This document shows, piece by piece, positions 8,356-15,786 of a stretch of DNA of 64,000 nt. Origin of the DNA: a virus; IMG/VR virus record IMGVR_UViG_3300044539_000111, positions 1 to 64,000 of that record. One strand, given 5' to 3'. The position numbers and the translations under genes were made by a program. Position 1 is the first letter of the stretch; the number at the start of each line of letters is the position of its first letter. Under the pieces are notes generated by a model. It was not told the DNA's origin, ran no database searches, and worked only from the letters and a program-made list of their open reading frames with translations.

Positions 8356-9078
8356 TTATTTAGACATGAATATTGCAGGTGCTTGTTGAGTTTGATAAGA
8401 ATTAGGTGCTGCTACACTTGGTGCACCACTGGCGTATGTAAGACTAACTTGTAGCAAACATGTTAAAGGATTTCCAAACAAATTTCCTATTGGTAATAAT
8501 GCTGCATTACTTATTGCATTAAGTTGGATTGCAGCAACATTTACTTGTAAAGCTAACCAATATACAGTTCCTTGTGTAAAAGCAAAAGAAGAAACTACAG
8601 TTTTGCTACCAGATGTTGAACAATCTAAATCAACACTACTGTATAACAAATTGCCAGGTTGTCCATTAACTGAAGAATATACACAAATTCTAGCCAAACC
8701 TGTTGGTTGTGGAGTATTTACAGTAATAGCAAATTGTGTACAAGTAAAACTTACATTTGGTATGTAAGGGTAATATGTCATAGAATTTGTAGTAGCCCAA
8801 CTATTCATTGATGAACAATTTGTTCCAGCGTAGGTTGGCATTCCAAATAGCGATCCAAAAACAGGTGTTTGTAAACCTGTTGTAGTGCCGCCACCTCCAC
8901 CACTTGCAGAAAATATTTCTAATATTGCACCAGTTGAATCCTTAAATCTTACTAGCTTATCTGCTTTATTGTAGAAATAAGTAGAATTAGGAACTGATGC
9001 AAAATCTGCACTAGTGTCTGTTATGCTTTTATAATTTATTGCTCCTGTTGGATTTCCAATTGCTGTTACTACTGCCAT
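8356..9078 (-). CDS. Tail appendage / receptor-binding-type protein
   Basis: 240 residues. An N-terminal segment (INYKSITDTSADFASVPNST…YFYNKADKLVRFKDSTGAI) reads like a trimerisation/collar region. A Gly/Thr linker (SASGGGGGTTTG) and then a Ser/Thr/Asn/aromatic-rich β-sandwich-like domain follow, as in distal fibre tips. It is the last of a run of β-rich proteins (8356-11500), a likely host-range cassette. No catalytic residues are evident. Confidence 0.75.
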   Translation of the reverse strand: MAVVTAIGNPTGAINYKSITDTSADFASVPNSTYFYNKADKLVRFKDSTGAILEIFSASGGGGGTTTGLQTPVFGSLFGMPTYAGTNCSSMNSWATTNSMTYYPYIPNVSFTCTQFAITVNTPQPTGLARICVYSSVNGQPGNLLYSSVDLDCSTSGSKTVVSSFAFTQGTVYWLALQVNVAAIQLNAISNAALLPIGNLFGNPLTCLLQVSLTYASGAPSVAAPNSYQTQQAPAIFMSK

Positions 9079-9079
9079 T

Positions 9080-9376
9080 TTATTTTAATTTAATAAGTTC
9101 TACAAATGCATCAAAATCTGCTTTTTGTTCTACAGGCATGTCTACATAATCTAACTCTGTAAATGATTTAGGAACAGAATTTTCAATTCCATAAAACTTC
9201 ATGATTCTTGGGATTGGGTTATAGATATTTACAGATAACAACTCTTGCGTATCTGAAAATGCTTCCATAAAGAAATCATATTCTGAGATCAAAGGATAAA
9301 TTTCTTTCTTGTTTTCTAATTCATCATAAGCATAAACTTGTGCACCTATAATGTCAATCTTTGTAACTGATTCCAT
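9080..9376 (-). CDS. Small protein between tail-fibre genes (possible fibre chaperone)
   Basis: 98 residues, acidic and mixed α/β (VTKIDIIGAQVYAYDELENK, then ISEYDFFMEAFSDTQELL). It sits two to four bases from the fibre genes on either side. Small acidic proteins in this position often help fibres fold or attach, but no family is recognised and the role is inferred from context only. Confidence 0.7.
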   Translation of the reverse strand: MESVTKIDIIGAQVYAYDELENKKEIYPLISEYDFFMEAFSDTQELLSVNIYNPIPRIMKFYGIENSVPKSFTELDYVDMPVEQKADFDAFVELIKLK

Positions 9377-9380
9377 ATTT

Positions 9381-10580
9381 TTATAAATAAATGTTTCCTT
9401 GATTGTCTTGTGTTGCAGTAATTGCTTGAGTTAAGTTAGCATTAAATGCAGCTCCCCCCTCATAAGTATTACCTCTCATATTTATCACTCTTGCAACTCC
9501 TCCATTAAACAAATATGGAGCTGTATCATTAGCTAATTGAAAAACACAGTTAATTATTGAGGTTGGTAATGTAGCACCATTTCCAATTATTCCATAACCA
9601 GCTGCGTTATTATAATGTGTAAGTATATTACAATTATATATTTTTCCACTTGATGATGTATCCCAAAATGCTGCATTAGATGTAGAAACAGCAGCACCAT
9701 TAAAACAATAAGGCATTTGAAATCTAATTCCAAAACTAGATGAACTAATTCCAGTATTACCTATAATAGATTTTGATGTACTATTATAAAGCCATATTCC
9801 TTGTCCAGAAACTGAAATTCCTATACAATCAATTAAATCAGTTGCTGAATTACTTTCAATCCCAAGGCCAGAAGTACTTCTTCCAATTGAATTGTACATA
9901 TATCCACCACCTGAGATTCCTGAACCAGATACAGAAACACCTATACATTTATTTAAAGTTGATGCATTTGAAGCAATCCCTGTTCCTGTTGTTCCTTGAC
10001 CATAACAAAAATTTGCAATACCTCGCATATCAACACCCGTAACTCCATAAAAAAAACAATTAGTTGTAGTATTACTAGAACCTATAAATGCACCTAAGCT
10101 TACACCTTTTGCACTTAATCCTATTATTTCTAGAAATGATGGATATAGAGATATTGCACTTCCAGCACTTTCATTTTCAAAATAAGAACTAGTCATTATA
10201 ATTCTACCAGCAATACCATTATCTCCATTAAATAAATTTGAAACCAAAACACCACTTGGGTTAGTTCCATTTTGCCTAACTAGTTTTAAATTAAGTATTG
10301 AAAAATTGCAAGCATTATATGTACTTGAAAAAATAGCAGTTTCATTTGCTGCTGTTTTTGTCCAAGTATGTCCATTACCATTCCAGTTTACATTCTTTGT
10401 AATTGTTAAAACTTCTGAACCACTTGTTGTATAATCTGCAAATTGTTCAATTGTTTGACCAACTGTTGCAGCAGCATAAGCTAATGCTGGAGTAGCATAG
10501 TAAGTGTAAACACCTGATGCATTGGAAATACCAAAGATTCCTGATGCTGATTTTGATGCTATTTGTATTTGAGTACTCAT
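9381..10580 (-). CDS. Right-handed β-helix tailspike-like protein
   Basis: 399 residues. After an N-terminal 60 residues (YATPALAYAAATVGQTIEQF) the protein is a series of short turns rich in Asn, Ser, Gly and Cys with recurring ISVSGSGI/ISVSGQGI-type coils (about 205-275), the signature look of parallel β-helix pectate-lyase-fold spikes. Such spikes bind or degrade surface polysaccharides. No acid pair can be assigned as catalytic, so it may be binding-only. Start overlaps the upstream stop by one base. Confidence 0.75.
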   Translation of the reverse strand: MSTQIQIASKSASGIFGISNASGVYTYYATPALAYAAATVGQTIEQFADYTTSGSEVLTITKNVNWNGNGHTWTKTAANETAIFSSTYNACNFSILNLKLVRQNGTNPSGVLVSNLFNGDNGIAGRIIMTSSYFENESAGSAISLYPSFLEIIGLSAKGVSLGAFIGSSNTTTNCFFYGVTGVDMRGIANFCYGQGTTGTGIASNASTLNKCIGVSVSGSGISGGGYMYNSIGRSTSGLGIESNSATDLIDCIGISVSGQGIWLYNSTSKSIIGNTGISSSSFGIRFQMPYCFNGAAVSTSNAAFWDTSSSGKIYNCNILTHYNNAAGYGIIGNGATLPTSIINCVFQLANDTAPYLFNGGVARVINMRGNTYEGGAAFNANLTQAITATQDNQGNIYL

Positions 10581-11137
10581 TAGTATACTTTAGTTAAAAT
10601 GAAATTTAATGATTGAATGCTATTACTTGCACTGCCTGTATTCCATTGAGCAGTAATTACTAGTTCATTATTCACTGTTGTATTAAATGTAGTAGTATTA
10701 ACAGTACTTAATACAAATCCTTCAAAATTACTTCCCCCATTTCTAATATAAGAAAAGAAACCGCCTGATGAAATTGATGCTGTACCAGGCCCTCCTAATG
10801 TTCTAATTGTAAAAAACAAATTAAGTAACCAAGGCTTATTAGTTGCTGCTGCCATTGGGACTACTCCAGTATCAGCAAGAATTACTCCTGCTAATGTTTT
10901 AACATGAATATGTATAGTTGCAGAGCTTAAAGAAGAAACTAATCCGTCTAAAGCACAAGTAAAAGAATCCCCCACAGAAAAAGCATTAGCAGGAACAGCT
11001 AAAGTACCTACTCCTGTGCCAATAATACTTTGTTCTATAATACCTGTTACGCTTGGACCTGTTGCAGTTTGTGCAAACAATCCATAATTAGCTCTAGGAA
11101 GATTTACAGACTTATCTATATCTATATGTGTAGACAT
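10580..11137 (-). CDS. β-rich virion/tail appendage protein
   Basis: 185 residues, almost entirely β-prone and rich in Thr, Ser, Gly and Asn (TATIHIHVKTLAGVILADTG; FNTTVNNELVITAQWNTGSA). The NxTSxA-type C-terminal strands resemble sandwich/jelly-roll tips found in phage adsorption apparatus. It belongs to the tail cassette, overlapping the spike gene by one base. No closer family is recognised. Confidence 0.72.
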   Translation of the reverse strand: MSTHIDIDKSVNLPRANYGLFAQTATGPSVTGIIEQSIIGTGVGTLAVPANAFSVGDSFTCALDGLVSSLSSATIHIHVKTLAGVILADTGVVPMAAATNKPWLLNLFFTIRTLGGPGTASISSGGFFSYIRNGGSNFEGFVLSTVNTTTFNTTVNNELVITAQWNTGSASNSIQSLNFILTKVY

Positions 11138-11140
11138 TAG

Positions 11141-11500
11141 TTATTTATTGTATATAATAACTAACTCTGTACCTGTGCCATCAAAAGTGATCATTCCTCC
11201 AGAATAAAAGTTATTTAAAGCACCAGCATCAAAATTTAATGTTTCACCTGGTTTAACTATTCCTCCTATAAATGTTCCATTTGCCGTACCAACATTAGAT
11301 ACAGATATGCTATAAACAACAGGTATGATAATCCCATAACCAGTAGAACGTAATAATATTGGGATTCTAGATAGACCTGCTGAAGCAGTTGTGACATTAA
11401 CATTAACTGTACCATTGAGTTCATCTATGATACCTTGAAGACCTCTTAAGACATTTAACTGCCAGTTAGTATTTAAACCGTCTGAATTTATAATTGACAT
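11141..11500 (-). CDS. Small β-rich tail protein, first gene of the tail/lysis transcript
   Basis: 119 residues from the ATG at 11500 (MSIINSDGLNTNWQLNVLRG). A longer open frame extends upstream to 11593, but it would read through a promoter box and terminator and adds a Cys/aromatic leader unlike the rest, so I reject it. The body is β-rich (GNVNVTTASAGLSR-like strands; GGMITFDGTGTELVIIYNK at the end). Probably a tail adaptor or fibre subunit; family not recognised. Confidence 0.72.
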   Translation of the reverse strand: MSIINSDGLNTNWQLNVLRGLQGIIDELNGTVNVNVTTASAGLSRIPILLRSTGYGIIIPVVYSISVSNVGTANGTFIGGIVKPGETLNFDAGALNNFYSGGMITFDGTGTELVIIYNK

Positions 11501-11558
11501 AATCTCTAATTTTAATAAACAATGTATATAATATACAAAATCTTTTTGTTCTATGCAA

Positions 11559-11566
11559 CAAATATA
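11559..11566 (-). promoter_or_regulatory. Candidate -7 box (TATATTTG) for the tail/lysis operon
   Basis: Minus strand reads TATATTTG about 59 bases before the ATG at 11500 and immediately downstream of a terminator. A TTG lies about 24 bases upstream, slightly beyond the usual 17-23 base spacing, so the -33 element is doubtful. Confidence 0.5.
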
Positions 11567-11569
11567 AGC

Positions 11570-11600
11570 AAAAAAAAAGCCTTGAATTATCAAGACTTTT
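11570..11600 (-). terminator. Intrinsic terminator after the 15-11.6 kb accessory operon
   Basis: Minus strand: AAAAGTCTTGA, loop TAAT, TCAAGGCTTTT and a nine-base T-run. It lies 20 bases beyond the GroES-like gene and just before the next promoter box. Confidence 0.8.
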
Positions 11601-11620
11601 AATTTACTCTTTAGTACTGC

Positions 11621-11902
11621 TTAATACAACCCGATACAATCTGCTTCTTTAGCAACAAACTTTGTTTTTCCTTCAATGTCTACTACATCACAGTAAGATA
11701 ATTGGCGCGGTGTAACTAACACTTCATCTCCTGCTTTACAGAAAGTTACATCTTCACCAACTGCGTGTACAGTTAATCGCGTGTAGTGCTTAACAAGATC
11801 GGCTTCCATAGATGCTTGCGCTTCTGGACTAAGTTCTAATCCTTTAATTTTTGGCTCATAAGCCGGCTTGTCTAAAATGACAATTTTTCCTTGATACTTC
11901 AT
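11621..11902 (-). CDS. GroES-like co-chaperonin-fold small protein
   Basis: 93 residues. The layout follows Cpn10: an N-terminal strand KIVILDKPAYEPKIKGLELS (compare 'vl..kp.ek..gGi.lp'), a charged region where the mobile loop would be, then LTVHAVGEDVTFCKAGDEVLV (compare 'G.V.avG…vk.GD.Vlf'), and a C-terminal VVDIEGKTKFVAKEADCIGL (compare 'eydg.ey.i..e.diLa'). If real, it could dock on host GroEL to fold phage proteins, as T4 gp31 does. The hydrophobic IVL tripeptide of the GroES mobile loop is not seen. Confidence 0.6.
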   Translation of the reverse strand: MKYQGKIVILDKPAYEPKIKGLELSPEAQASMEADLVKHYTRLTVHAVGEDVTFCKAGDEVLVTPRQLSYCDVVDIEGKTKFVAKEADCIGLY

Positions 11903-11919
11903 AACTTTTTTTTGTTTAA

Positions 11920-12243
11920 TTATTTGAATAATCTGTATTGAATGTAGCGGTCCACTACTTCCCCTGTTCTTTCATCTACCTTTTCAATGATCTCTGCATT
12001 ATCAACTGTTGTCAAAGCTTCAGCTACAGCATACGATCCATCAGGATTTCTTTGTTGAGTTGTAACTTGTACAACAACTGACAATCCCGCCTGCATTGCT
12101 TTAGTTGATTTCATCCAACCCTCATTAACGCTTGAAGCTTTAGCAATAAGTTTAAATGTATCGCCATTTCCCCAGAATTGAATATCTCTAACATTCTCTC
12201 TAGCTCTACTTGCTGTGGTATTACCCAATGTTTTTTCTTCCAT
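11920..12243 (-). CDS. Conserved small phage protein, β-rich
   Basis: 107 residues: a short N-terminal leader (ASRARENVRDIQFWGNGDTF), a helix NEGWMKSTKAMQ and then strands (LSVVVQVTTQQRNPDG…VAEALTTVDNAEIIEK). Similar proteins occur in Bacteroidota phages as a solitary small gene; I do not know a function. It lies two bases after the upstream gene and 17 before the GroES-like gene. Confidence 0.7.
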   Translation of the reverse strand: MEEKTLGNTTASRARENVRDIQFWGNGDTFKLIAKASSVNEGWMKSTKAMQAGLSVVVQVTTQQRNPDGSYAVAEALTTVDNAEIIEKVDERTGEVVDRYIQYRLFK

Positions 12244-12244
12244 G

Positions 12245-12853
12245 TTACTTGATTTTACAAACTTCTTCTAAACGATTCAACACATCTTGCGCACTGTGGC
12301 CATCATAATGATGTTTTACAAATGGTTCTTCCGGGCACTGGAATAAATCCCAATCCTCCAACTGATAGTGGTTACTTACTTGTCCTCCTGGCAATACAGC
12401 CATGACAATAAACCATCCGCCACCAAAACATGGTAATCCATCACTATGACATTTGGATTTATGTACATCGTACAATCCTTCTTTAGTCCAAGCATTAAAT
12501 GCCGCAGCATTGTACATCTTACGGAAAGCATACAACTCATTAAAAGTATGGTAGCCGTCAGAGATTTCTCCTTTGTCAACTTTTCCTTCTTCATTGTAAG
12601 ACTTATGGAAAATGTCAGGCTTGCAAGGATAGAACTCACCATGAATACCTTTGATAATCATATCACCAATTGAAGCAAAAATTGGTCCTTCCAAAGTTTC
12701 AATTTTTACTTTAGGATCCATGCTTTTACCATCAAAGTCAATTTCTATTTTCTCACCCATGAAATCAGAAAGATTATCCATTGTTGCCAATGTAGCATCT
12801 ACAAATTCAACAGCTTCAATTGTGATTGGTTTCTTTGTGAATCTACTTATCAT
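12245..12853 (-). CDS. Fusion of two small phage domains (PGDYG-type plus His-Asp-rich domain)
   Basis: 202 residues. The N-terminal 85 residues (TKKPITIEAVEFVDA … IGDMIIKGIHGEFYPCKPDIFHKSY) match the widespread phage PGDYG-type domain. The C-terminal part (GGWFIVMAVLPGGQVSNHYQLEDWDLFQCPEEPFVKHHYDGH) matches another small family usually encoded alone. I know no proven biochemical role for either. The fusion may indicate they work on the same target. Four Cys/His clusters could bind metal. Confidence 0.7.
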   Translation of the reverse strand: MISRFTKKPITIEAVEFVDATLATMDNLSDFMGEKIEIDFDGKSMDPKVKIETLEGPIFASIGDMIIKGIHGEFYPCKPDIFHKSYNEEGKVDKGEISDGYHTFNELYAFRKMYNAAAFNAWTKEGLYDVHKSKCHSDGLPCFGGGWFIVMAVLPGGQVSNHYQLEDWDLFQCPEEPFVKHHYDGHSAQDVLNRLEEVCKIK

Positions 12854-12959
12854 CCTTTTTGTTTTTAAAATATTCTACACCAGCTTCGATAGCCATAATT
12901 GCACCTACTGCTGCACTCACTCCAATGAATGAACCTACTGCGATTTGAAAAATTAACAT
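12843..12959 (-). CDS. 38-residue single-pass membrane protein
   Basis: ATG at 12959: a hydrophobic helix FQIAVGSFIGVSAAVGAIMA followed by a charged tail EYFKNKKDDK. Its stop overlaps the start of the next gene by 11 bases. The frame is short but well spaced after the MazG-like gene (two bases), so I consider it genuine. Function unknown. Confidence 0.6.
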   Translation of the reverse strand: MLIFQIAVGSFIGVSAAVGAIMAIEAGVEYFKNKKDDK

Positions 12960-12960
12960 G

Positions 12961-13533
12961 TTATTTGTTTTTGAGATTAATATACGCTTTCATAATTGCC
13001 AAATAGTTGATGGCATCCTCAATAGTATCAGTGATTGATTCATCTTTTACCATTGCTTCTTTGTCCAATAGTGTGGATATACGGGACATTTTATCCATCA
13101 ACCTTACCAAGATACCTTTTTCAACAGACACTCCTGCAATGGTGCTGTTTCTGAAGTTAGCAAATGGATCATTGTTAGATCCACCGTAGTCATTGTTCTT
13201 TGCTATAGCTGTAAGAAAGCATCTTTCAAATGTTTCTCCCATACTCTTCAACAAAGGGTTGCGCAGAATAGTATCTTCTTCTGGTGAAATTGGTCTGCTC
13301 ATTTTTTGTTCCTCTTTTATTCGATACTTGTCACCGGAAACCCATGATTCATTACTTGAGTGCCTTACATCAACATAATGTTTGTCAATCCAAAATCCAC
13401 TATCCTGCATCTTTAACTTGAACTCCGTTTCTGATTCTCCAAGAACTCCATGAAATTCAATTCCAATATGCGGGTTGTGCCAACTTCCTTCAGGTCCCAT
13501 TCTGGAAATTCTAATAATTGTTTCTCTCTCCAT
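12961..13533 (-). CDS. MazG-like all-α protein (DUF1599, nucleotide-modification-associated domain)
   Basis: 190 residues. The C-terminal half carries the DUF1599-type pattern KNNDYGGSNNDPFANFRNS … EKGILVRLMDKMSRISTLLD … ITDTIEDAINYLAIMKAYI, an all-α NTP-pyrophosphohydrolase-related fold. Such proteins are thought to act on dNTPs or ppGpp-type nucleotides, or accompany modified-base synthesis. The N-terminal 75 residues (GPEGSWHNPHIGIEFHG) form a separate small domain. A second MazG-like gene lies at 49351-49734. Confidence 0.78.
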   Translation of the reverse strand: MERETIIRISRMGPEGSWHNPHIGIEFHGVLGESETEFKLKMQDSGFWIDKHYVDVRHSSNESWVSGDKYRIKEEQKMSRPISPEEDTILRNPLLKSMGETFERCFLTAIAKNNDYGGSNNDPFANFRNSTIAGVSVEKGILVRLMDKMSRISTLLDKEAMVKDESITDTIEDAINYLAIMKAYINLKNK

Positions 13534-13950
13534 TTACTTTAGTTTATAAAATTTACCCAATATATTACCATTTAAAAACTCATCACTCTCAAGTACCCCC
13601 AATGCAAATTGGAACTTGCACTCATAGTATGACAATTCTTGTTTTCCAAAACAGATGTGTAAAATCTCTCTGCGGATAGTTACTCCATCTTTGTGCGCTT
13701 GCTTTAAGACCTCATTGCTACTGAAATAGTTTTTGTAGGTTGTTTTTCTCACACGCTTGTAAGTCTTCAACCTTTTATCTGTAGGAATATCTTTCTTAGC
13801 TAGTTTGGTTTTGACATCAGCATAGAAGTTCTTCTTGCCAATGTACCTAACTGGTTTCCCATCAATAATTGCCATCATCTCATAGATAAAACCAACTGCT
13901 CCTTCTGGAATCATTTCTTCAGTAAATTCTTTTCCGCCTTCTATCCACAT
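13534..13950 (-). CDS. GIY-YIG-like endonuclease
   Basis: 138 residues. The opening GAVGFIYEMMAIIDGKPVRY followed by IGKKNF matches the GIY…YIG core with Gly-Phe-Ile-Tyr and Tyr-Ile-Gly. Later it has TTYKNYFSSNEVLKQAH, REILHICFGKQELSYYECKF (catalytic Arg then Glu) and GNILGKF (terminal Asn). This phage family may be free-standing homing-type or degradative nucleases. It starts one base after the MazG-like gene end and sits in the accessory operon. Confidence 0.8.
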   Translation of the reverse strand: MWIEGGKEFTEEMIPEGAVGFIYEMMAIIDGKPVRYIGKKNFYADVKTKLAKKDIPTDKRLKTYKRVRKTTYKNYFSSNEVLKQAHKDGVTIRREILHICFGKQELSYYECKFQFALGVLESDEFLNGNILGKFYKLK

Positions 13951-13955
13951 ACTTT

Positions 13956-14195
13956 TTAGTTTTTATGCCTTGCCCTTTTGCCATAATTAGTTTTGGCCAA
14001 ACTTTTGCCCTGCGGCTTAATGTTTTCCTCTTTTGAGTGAAGTATATTCGTTTTATTTTTAACAGGTCCCAGTGATTGTCCAGTAACATATCTATGATAA
14101 ACTGGAGTAAACTGGTCCATTCCAATGCCAATGCAGAAATAACTGCAACAAAATTTAACTTTAAATCCATTTATAACTTTGTGAAATACTTTCAT
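13956..14195 (-). CDS. Hypothetical small basic protein
   Basis: 79 residues, with a short Cys/Phe-rich middle (FKVKFCCSYFCIGIGM) and a basic tail (KSLAKTNYGKRARHKN). The ATG overlaps the upstream TGA (ATGA), which favours this frame over the competing 83-residue frame at 13919-14170. No motif recognised. Confidence 0.55.
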   Translation of the reverse strand: MKVFHKVINGFKVKFCCSYFCIGIGMDQFTPVYHRYVTGQSLGPVKNKTNILHSKEENIKPQGKSLAKTNYGKRARHKN

Positions 14196-14530
14196 CTTAA
14201 TTCATTTATTCGTCTATTCAAAAGCAAGTTAACCAAGTGGCGCGACTCAGGATCTCTTGAATCTAACATTTTTGAAAATCTCTCATACTCCGTTTTAGTT
14301 ATCCATTCATCATCATGTGCTTGATGCAATTTTATAGCTACTTCATCTCCCGTTGATCTTGCCATTTTAAGAAACAACTCATTTGGCAAAGGCTTTCTTA
14401 TTTCAAAATCAGATGCGGTGCTTGTCATTTTTTCTAACTCTCCGTTTCTATAAAGCCATTGTTCATTCATGTCGCTCAGACTAAATAAAATATCTCCTCC
14501 CTCAAATGATGTTATTGGTAATCCTTTCAT
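14192..14530 (-). CDS. Hypothetical protein
   Basis: 112 residues. The second half has a helical pair, DEWITKTEYERFSKMLDSRD followed by PESRHLVNLLLNRRINEL. The same 'x-x-E-Y-x-x-x-x-x-ML-x-S-x-D-P-E-s-x-x-L-x-x-x-L' pattern appears in the 15478-15786, 40887-41093 and 41093-41527 proteins. The first half is β-like (ITSFEGGDILFSLSD). It overlaps both neighbours by one to four bases. Function unknown. Confidence 0.65.
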   Translation of the reverse strand: MKGLPITSFEGGDILFSLSDMNEQWLYRNGELEKMTSTASDFEIRKPLPNELFLKMARSTGDEVAIKLHQAHDDEWITKTEYERFSKMLDSRDPESRHLVNLLLNRRINELR

Positions 14531-15024
14531 TATAATCCGCTTTTAGTTCCTAGTTCATCAAAATATGTTAGGCAATTCTTGTCAATTGTCTTTCTTTTCC
14601 TAGCCAAGTTGGGATTGAGCATGATGTACTTCATTTCTTTCCCATCTTTAACAGTATGAATGTAGCTGATCACACTCTTACGGTACAACCTCTTCATAAA
14701 ATCAGCGTACTTATTGCGTGTGTACTGCAATTGCTCCATAAGTGTAGCATCAGTATGTGGAATTTGGCGGTTGTGGTACAAGATATTGTACACACCATTG
14801 GTCATGTCCGCCATTTTCAAGATCCTACCGTAGTCTACTGGGCTAAAGTTTTGAAGAATGTACTGAAGAGCTGAACTATCTATGATTACATACTCATCGC
14901 TGTGAACAATCACTAGATCTTTGTCAACTACATTGATGGTTGTGGAATGTGGAAGGATTTCTCCAGTAGAAACATCAGCAATGCCTTGTTCTAACTTAAC
15001 TTTCCTAATTACCGGCTTTATCAT
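14530..15024 (-). CDS. Winged-helix RepL-like initiator/regulator
   Basis: 164 residues. The middle reads as wHTH: a helix run around PVDYGRILKMADMT, HTDATLMEQLQYTRNKYADF, then KRLYRKSVISYIHTVKDGKE and YIMLNPNLARKRKTI, the 'yi.LNP.larkrk' ending being typical of RepL-like plasmid replication proteins and similar phage regulators. It is the first gene of the left minus-strand block and lies right beside the paired palindromes at 15055-15114, which it could bind. Origin binding or autorepression are both possible. Confidence 0.7.
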   Translation of the reverse strand: MIKPVIRKVKLEQGIADVSTGEILPHSTTINVVDKDLVIVHSDEYVIIDSSALQYILQNFSPVDYGRILKMADMTNGVYNILYHNRQIPHTDATLMEQLQYTRNKYADFMKRLYRKSVISYIHTVKDGKEMKYIMLNPNLARKRKTIDKNCLTYFDELGTKSGL

Positions 15025-15028
15025 GACA

Positions 15029-15036
15029 CAAATCTA
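15029..15036 (-). promoter_or_regulatory. Candidate -7 box (TAGATTTG) almost abutting the RepL-like start
   Basis: Minus strand reads TAGATTTG with only four bases between the box and the ATG at 15024, so a transcript would begin at or near the start codon (leaderless or nearly so). No TTG at -33 is visible. The same close arrangement (TATTTTTG at 15790-15797) precedes the 15786 start. Confidence 0.45.
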
Positions 15037-15054
15037 GTAAAGATAATTGAATAA

Positions 15055-15114
15055 TGCACCCTTTTTGGTGCAATTTTTCTTTTATTTGCGTGTTTTTGCA
15101 CCTATTTGGGTGCA
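15055..15114. repeat. Two perfect palindromes TGCACC-N6-GGTGCA, 42 bp apart
   Basis: Copy 1 is at 15055-15072 (spacer CTTTTT) and copy 2 at 15097-15114 (spacer TATTTG). The arms are identical and perfect and the spacers are the same length but differ in sequence, as expected for protein-bound operators or iterons rather than chance. The 42-bp offset equals about four helical turns. They lie directly upstream of the RepL-like gene. Confidence 0.75.
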
Positions 15115-15186
15115 GCCTATTCTCTATACCCCCCGTCATTGCTAGGTTTTTGATGTCCCCCCTATATTAGTATATTTAGGAAGAAA

Positions 15187-15221
15187 AAAACCCTTACGAG
15201 GGTAGAAGTTCGTAAGGGTTC
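15187..15221 (-). terminator. Strong intrinsic terminator, minus strand
   Basis: An 11-12 bp perfect stem (AACCCTTACGA … TCGTAAGGGTT) with a ten-base loop. On the minus strand it is followed by TTTTTTTC, so it ends transcription from the 15273-15413 gene. The 15222-15272 stretch holds a small GTGTG/CACAC hairpin and no gene. Confidence 0.8.
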
Positions 15222-15272
15222 TGTGCAACTGTGTGGTCACACCGTAGCCCGCCTGGAGAGAGAAGCGGAATA

Positions 15273-15413
15273 TTATTTGCCTTGACCTTTATAAGCCTTC
15301 TTGTAGTTTTTGCTAGTCTTAGACTTTGAGGTTTTGGTCTTTGAGTGAACACCTGGTCTAGTAACTTTAACAGAAACTCTAGTGTTCGTACCTTGTAATC
15401 CCATTTTTGCCAT
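15273..15413 (-). CDS. 46-residue Lys-rich phage protein
   Basis: ATG at 15413: MAKMGLQGTNTRVSVKVTRP then a basic tail ending YKKAYKGQGK. The RPGVHSKTKTSKSK…NYKKAYKGQG pattern recurs in small basic proteins of Bacteroidota phages. It has its own promoter box (15435-15442) and terminator (15187-15221), so it is a single-gene transcript, unusual for so small a gene and suggestive of high expression. Nucleic-acid binding is likely from the charge; no defined role. Confidence 0.72.
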   Translation of the reverse strand: MAKMGLQGTNTRVSVKVTRPGVHSKTKTSKSKTSKNYKKAYKGQGK

Positions 15414-15417
15414 GATC

Positions 15418-15466
15418 CGATTGTTTTATAAAAACAAATATAATAAACTTTCTCTTACAGATACAA
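15418..15466 (-). promoter_or_regulatory. Candidate promoter TTG-N21-TATATTTG for the 46-residue gene
   Basis: Minus strand: TTG, 21 bases, TATATTTG (15435-15442), then 21 bases to the ATG at 15413. Both elements of the Bacteroidota consensus are present with allowed spacing. Confidence 0.6.
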
Positions 15467-15477
15467 CCCGTAACAAT

Positions 15478-15786
15478 TCATACACACTTTTTTCTAGCTT
15501 TGGCCAAAAGCTGTTGTATCATGTCTAATCCCATTTGCATACTCTCCTGATCCGTACTGCAGACTAACCTAAACAACGTACTAGCTTTGTTGGTATCAAT
15601 TACCTTCCTAACTTTTAAAAACTTGATCTTAGTTACCATCTCAGATATGAGTGTAGATTCTCCAAAAGTTATATCTCTGTTAACTTTTACACCATACTTC
15701 TTCTCAAAATGCTTTATTATCTGCACATGTTTAGCCATTAGAGGGATCTCCATGGCATCATTCCACCACATATTTGAATAGTCCAT
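15478..15786 (-). CDS. Hypothetical protein facing the divergent region
   Basis: 102 residues from the ATG at 15786 (MDYSNMWWNDAMEIPLMAKH). An upstream in-frame ATG at 15876 would add a hydrophobic leader, but it crosses the TATTTTTG promoter-like box, so I prefer the shorter form. The C-terminal part (NKASTLFRLVCSTDQESMQM then GLDMIQQLLAKARKK) repeats the '…D-x-E-s-x-x-x-x-L-x-x-x-L' helical tail seen in three other small proteins of this phage. Confidence 0.6.
   Translation of the reverse strand: MDYSNMWWNDAMEIPLMAKHVQIIKHFEKKYGVKVNRDITFGESTLISEMVTKIKFLKVRKVIDTNKASTLFRLVCSTDQESMQMGLDMIQQLLAKARKKCV

Noticed and set aside
11501-11593. N-terminal extension of the 119-residue tail protein
   Set aside because: It would translate across a TATATTTG promoter box and a terminator; ATG at 11500 fits better.
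13919-14170. 83-residue minus-strand frame
   Set aside because: Competes with the 13956-14195 frame, which has an ATGA junction with its upstream gene; the 83-residue frame lacks coupling and looks like a shadow.
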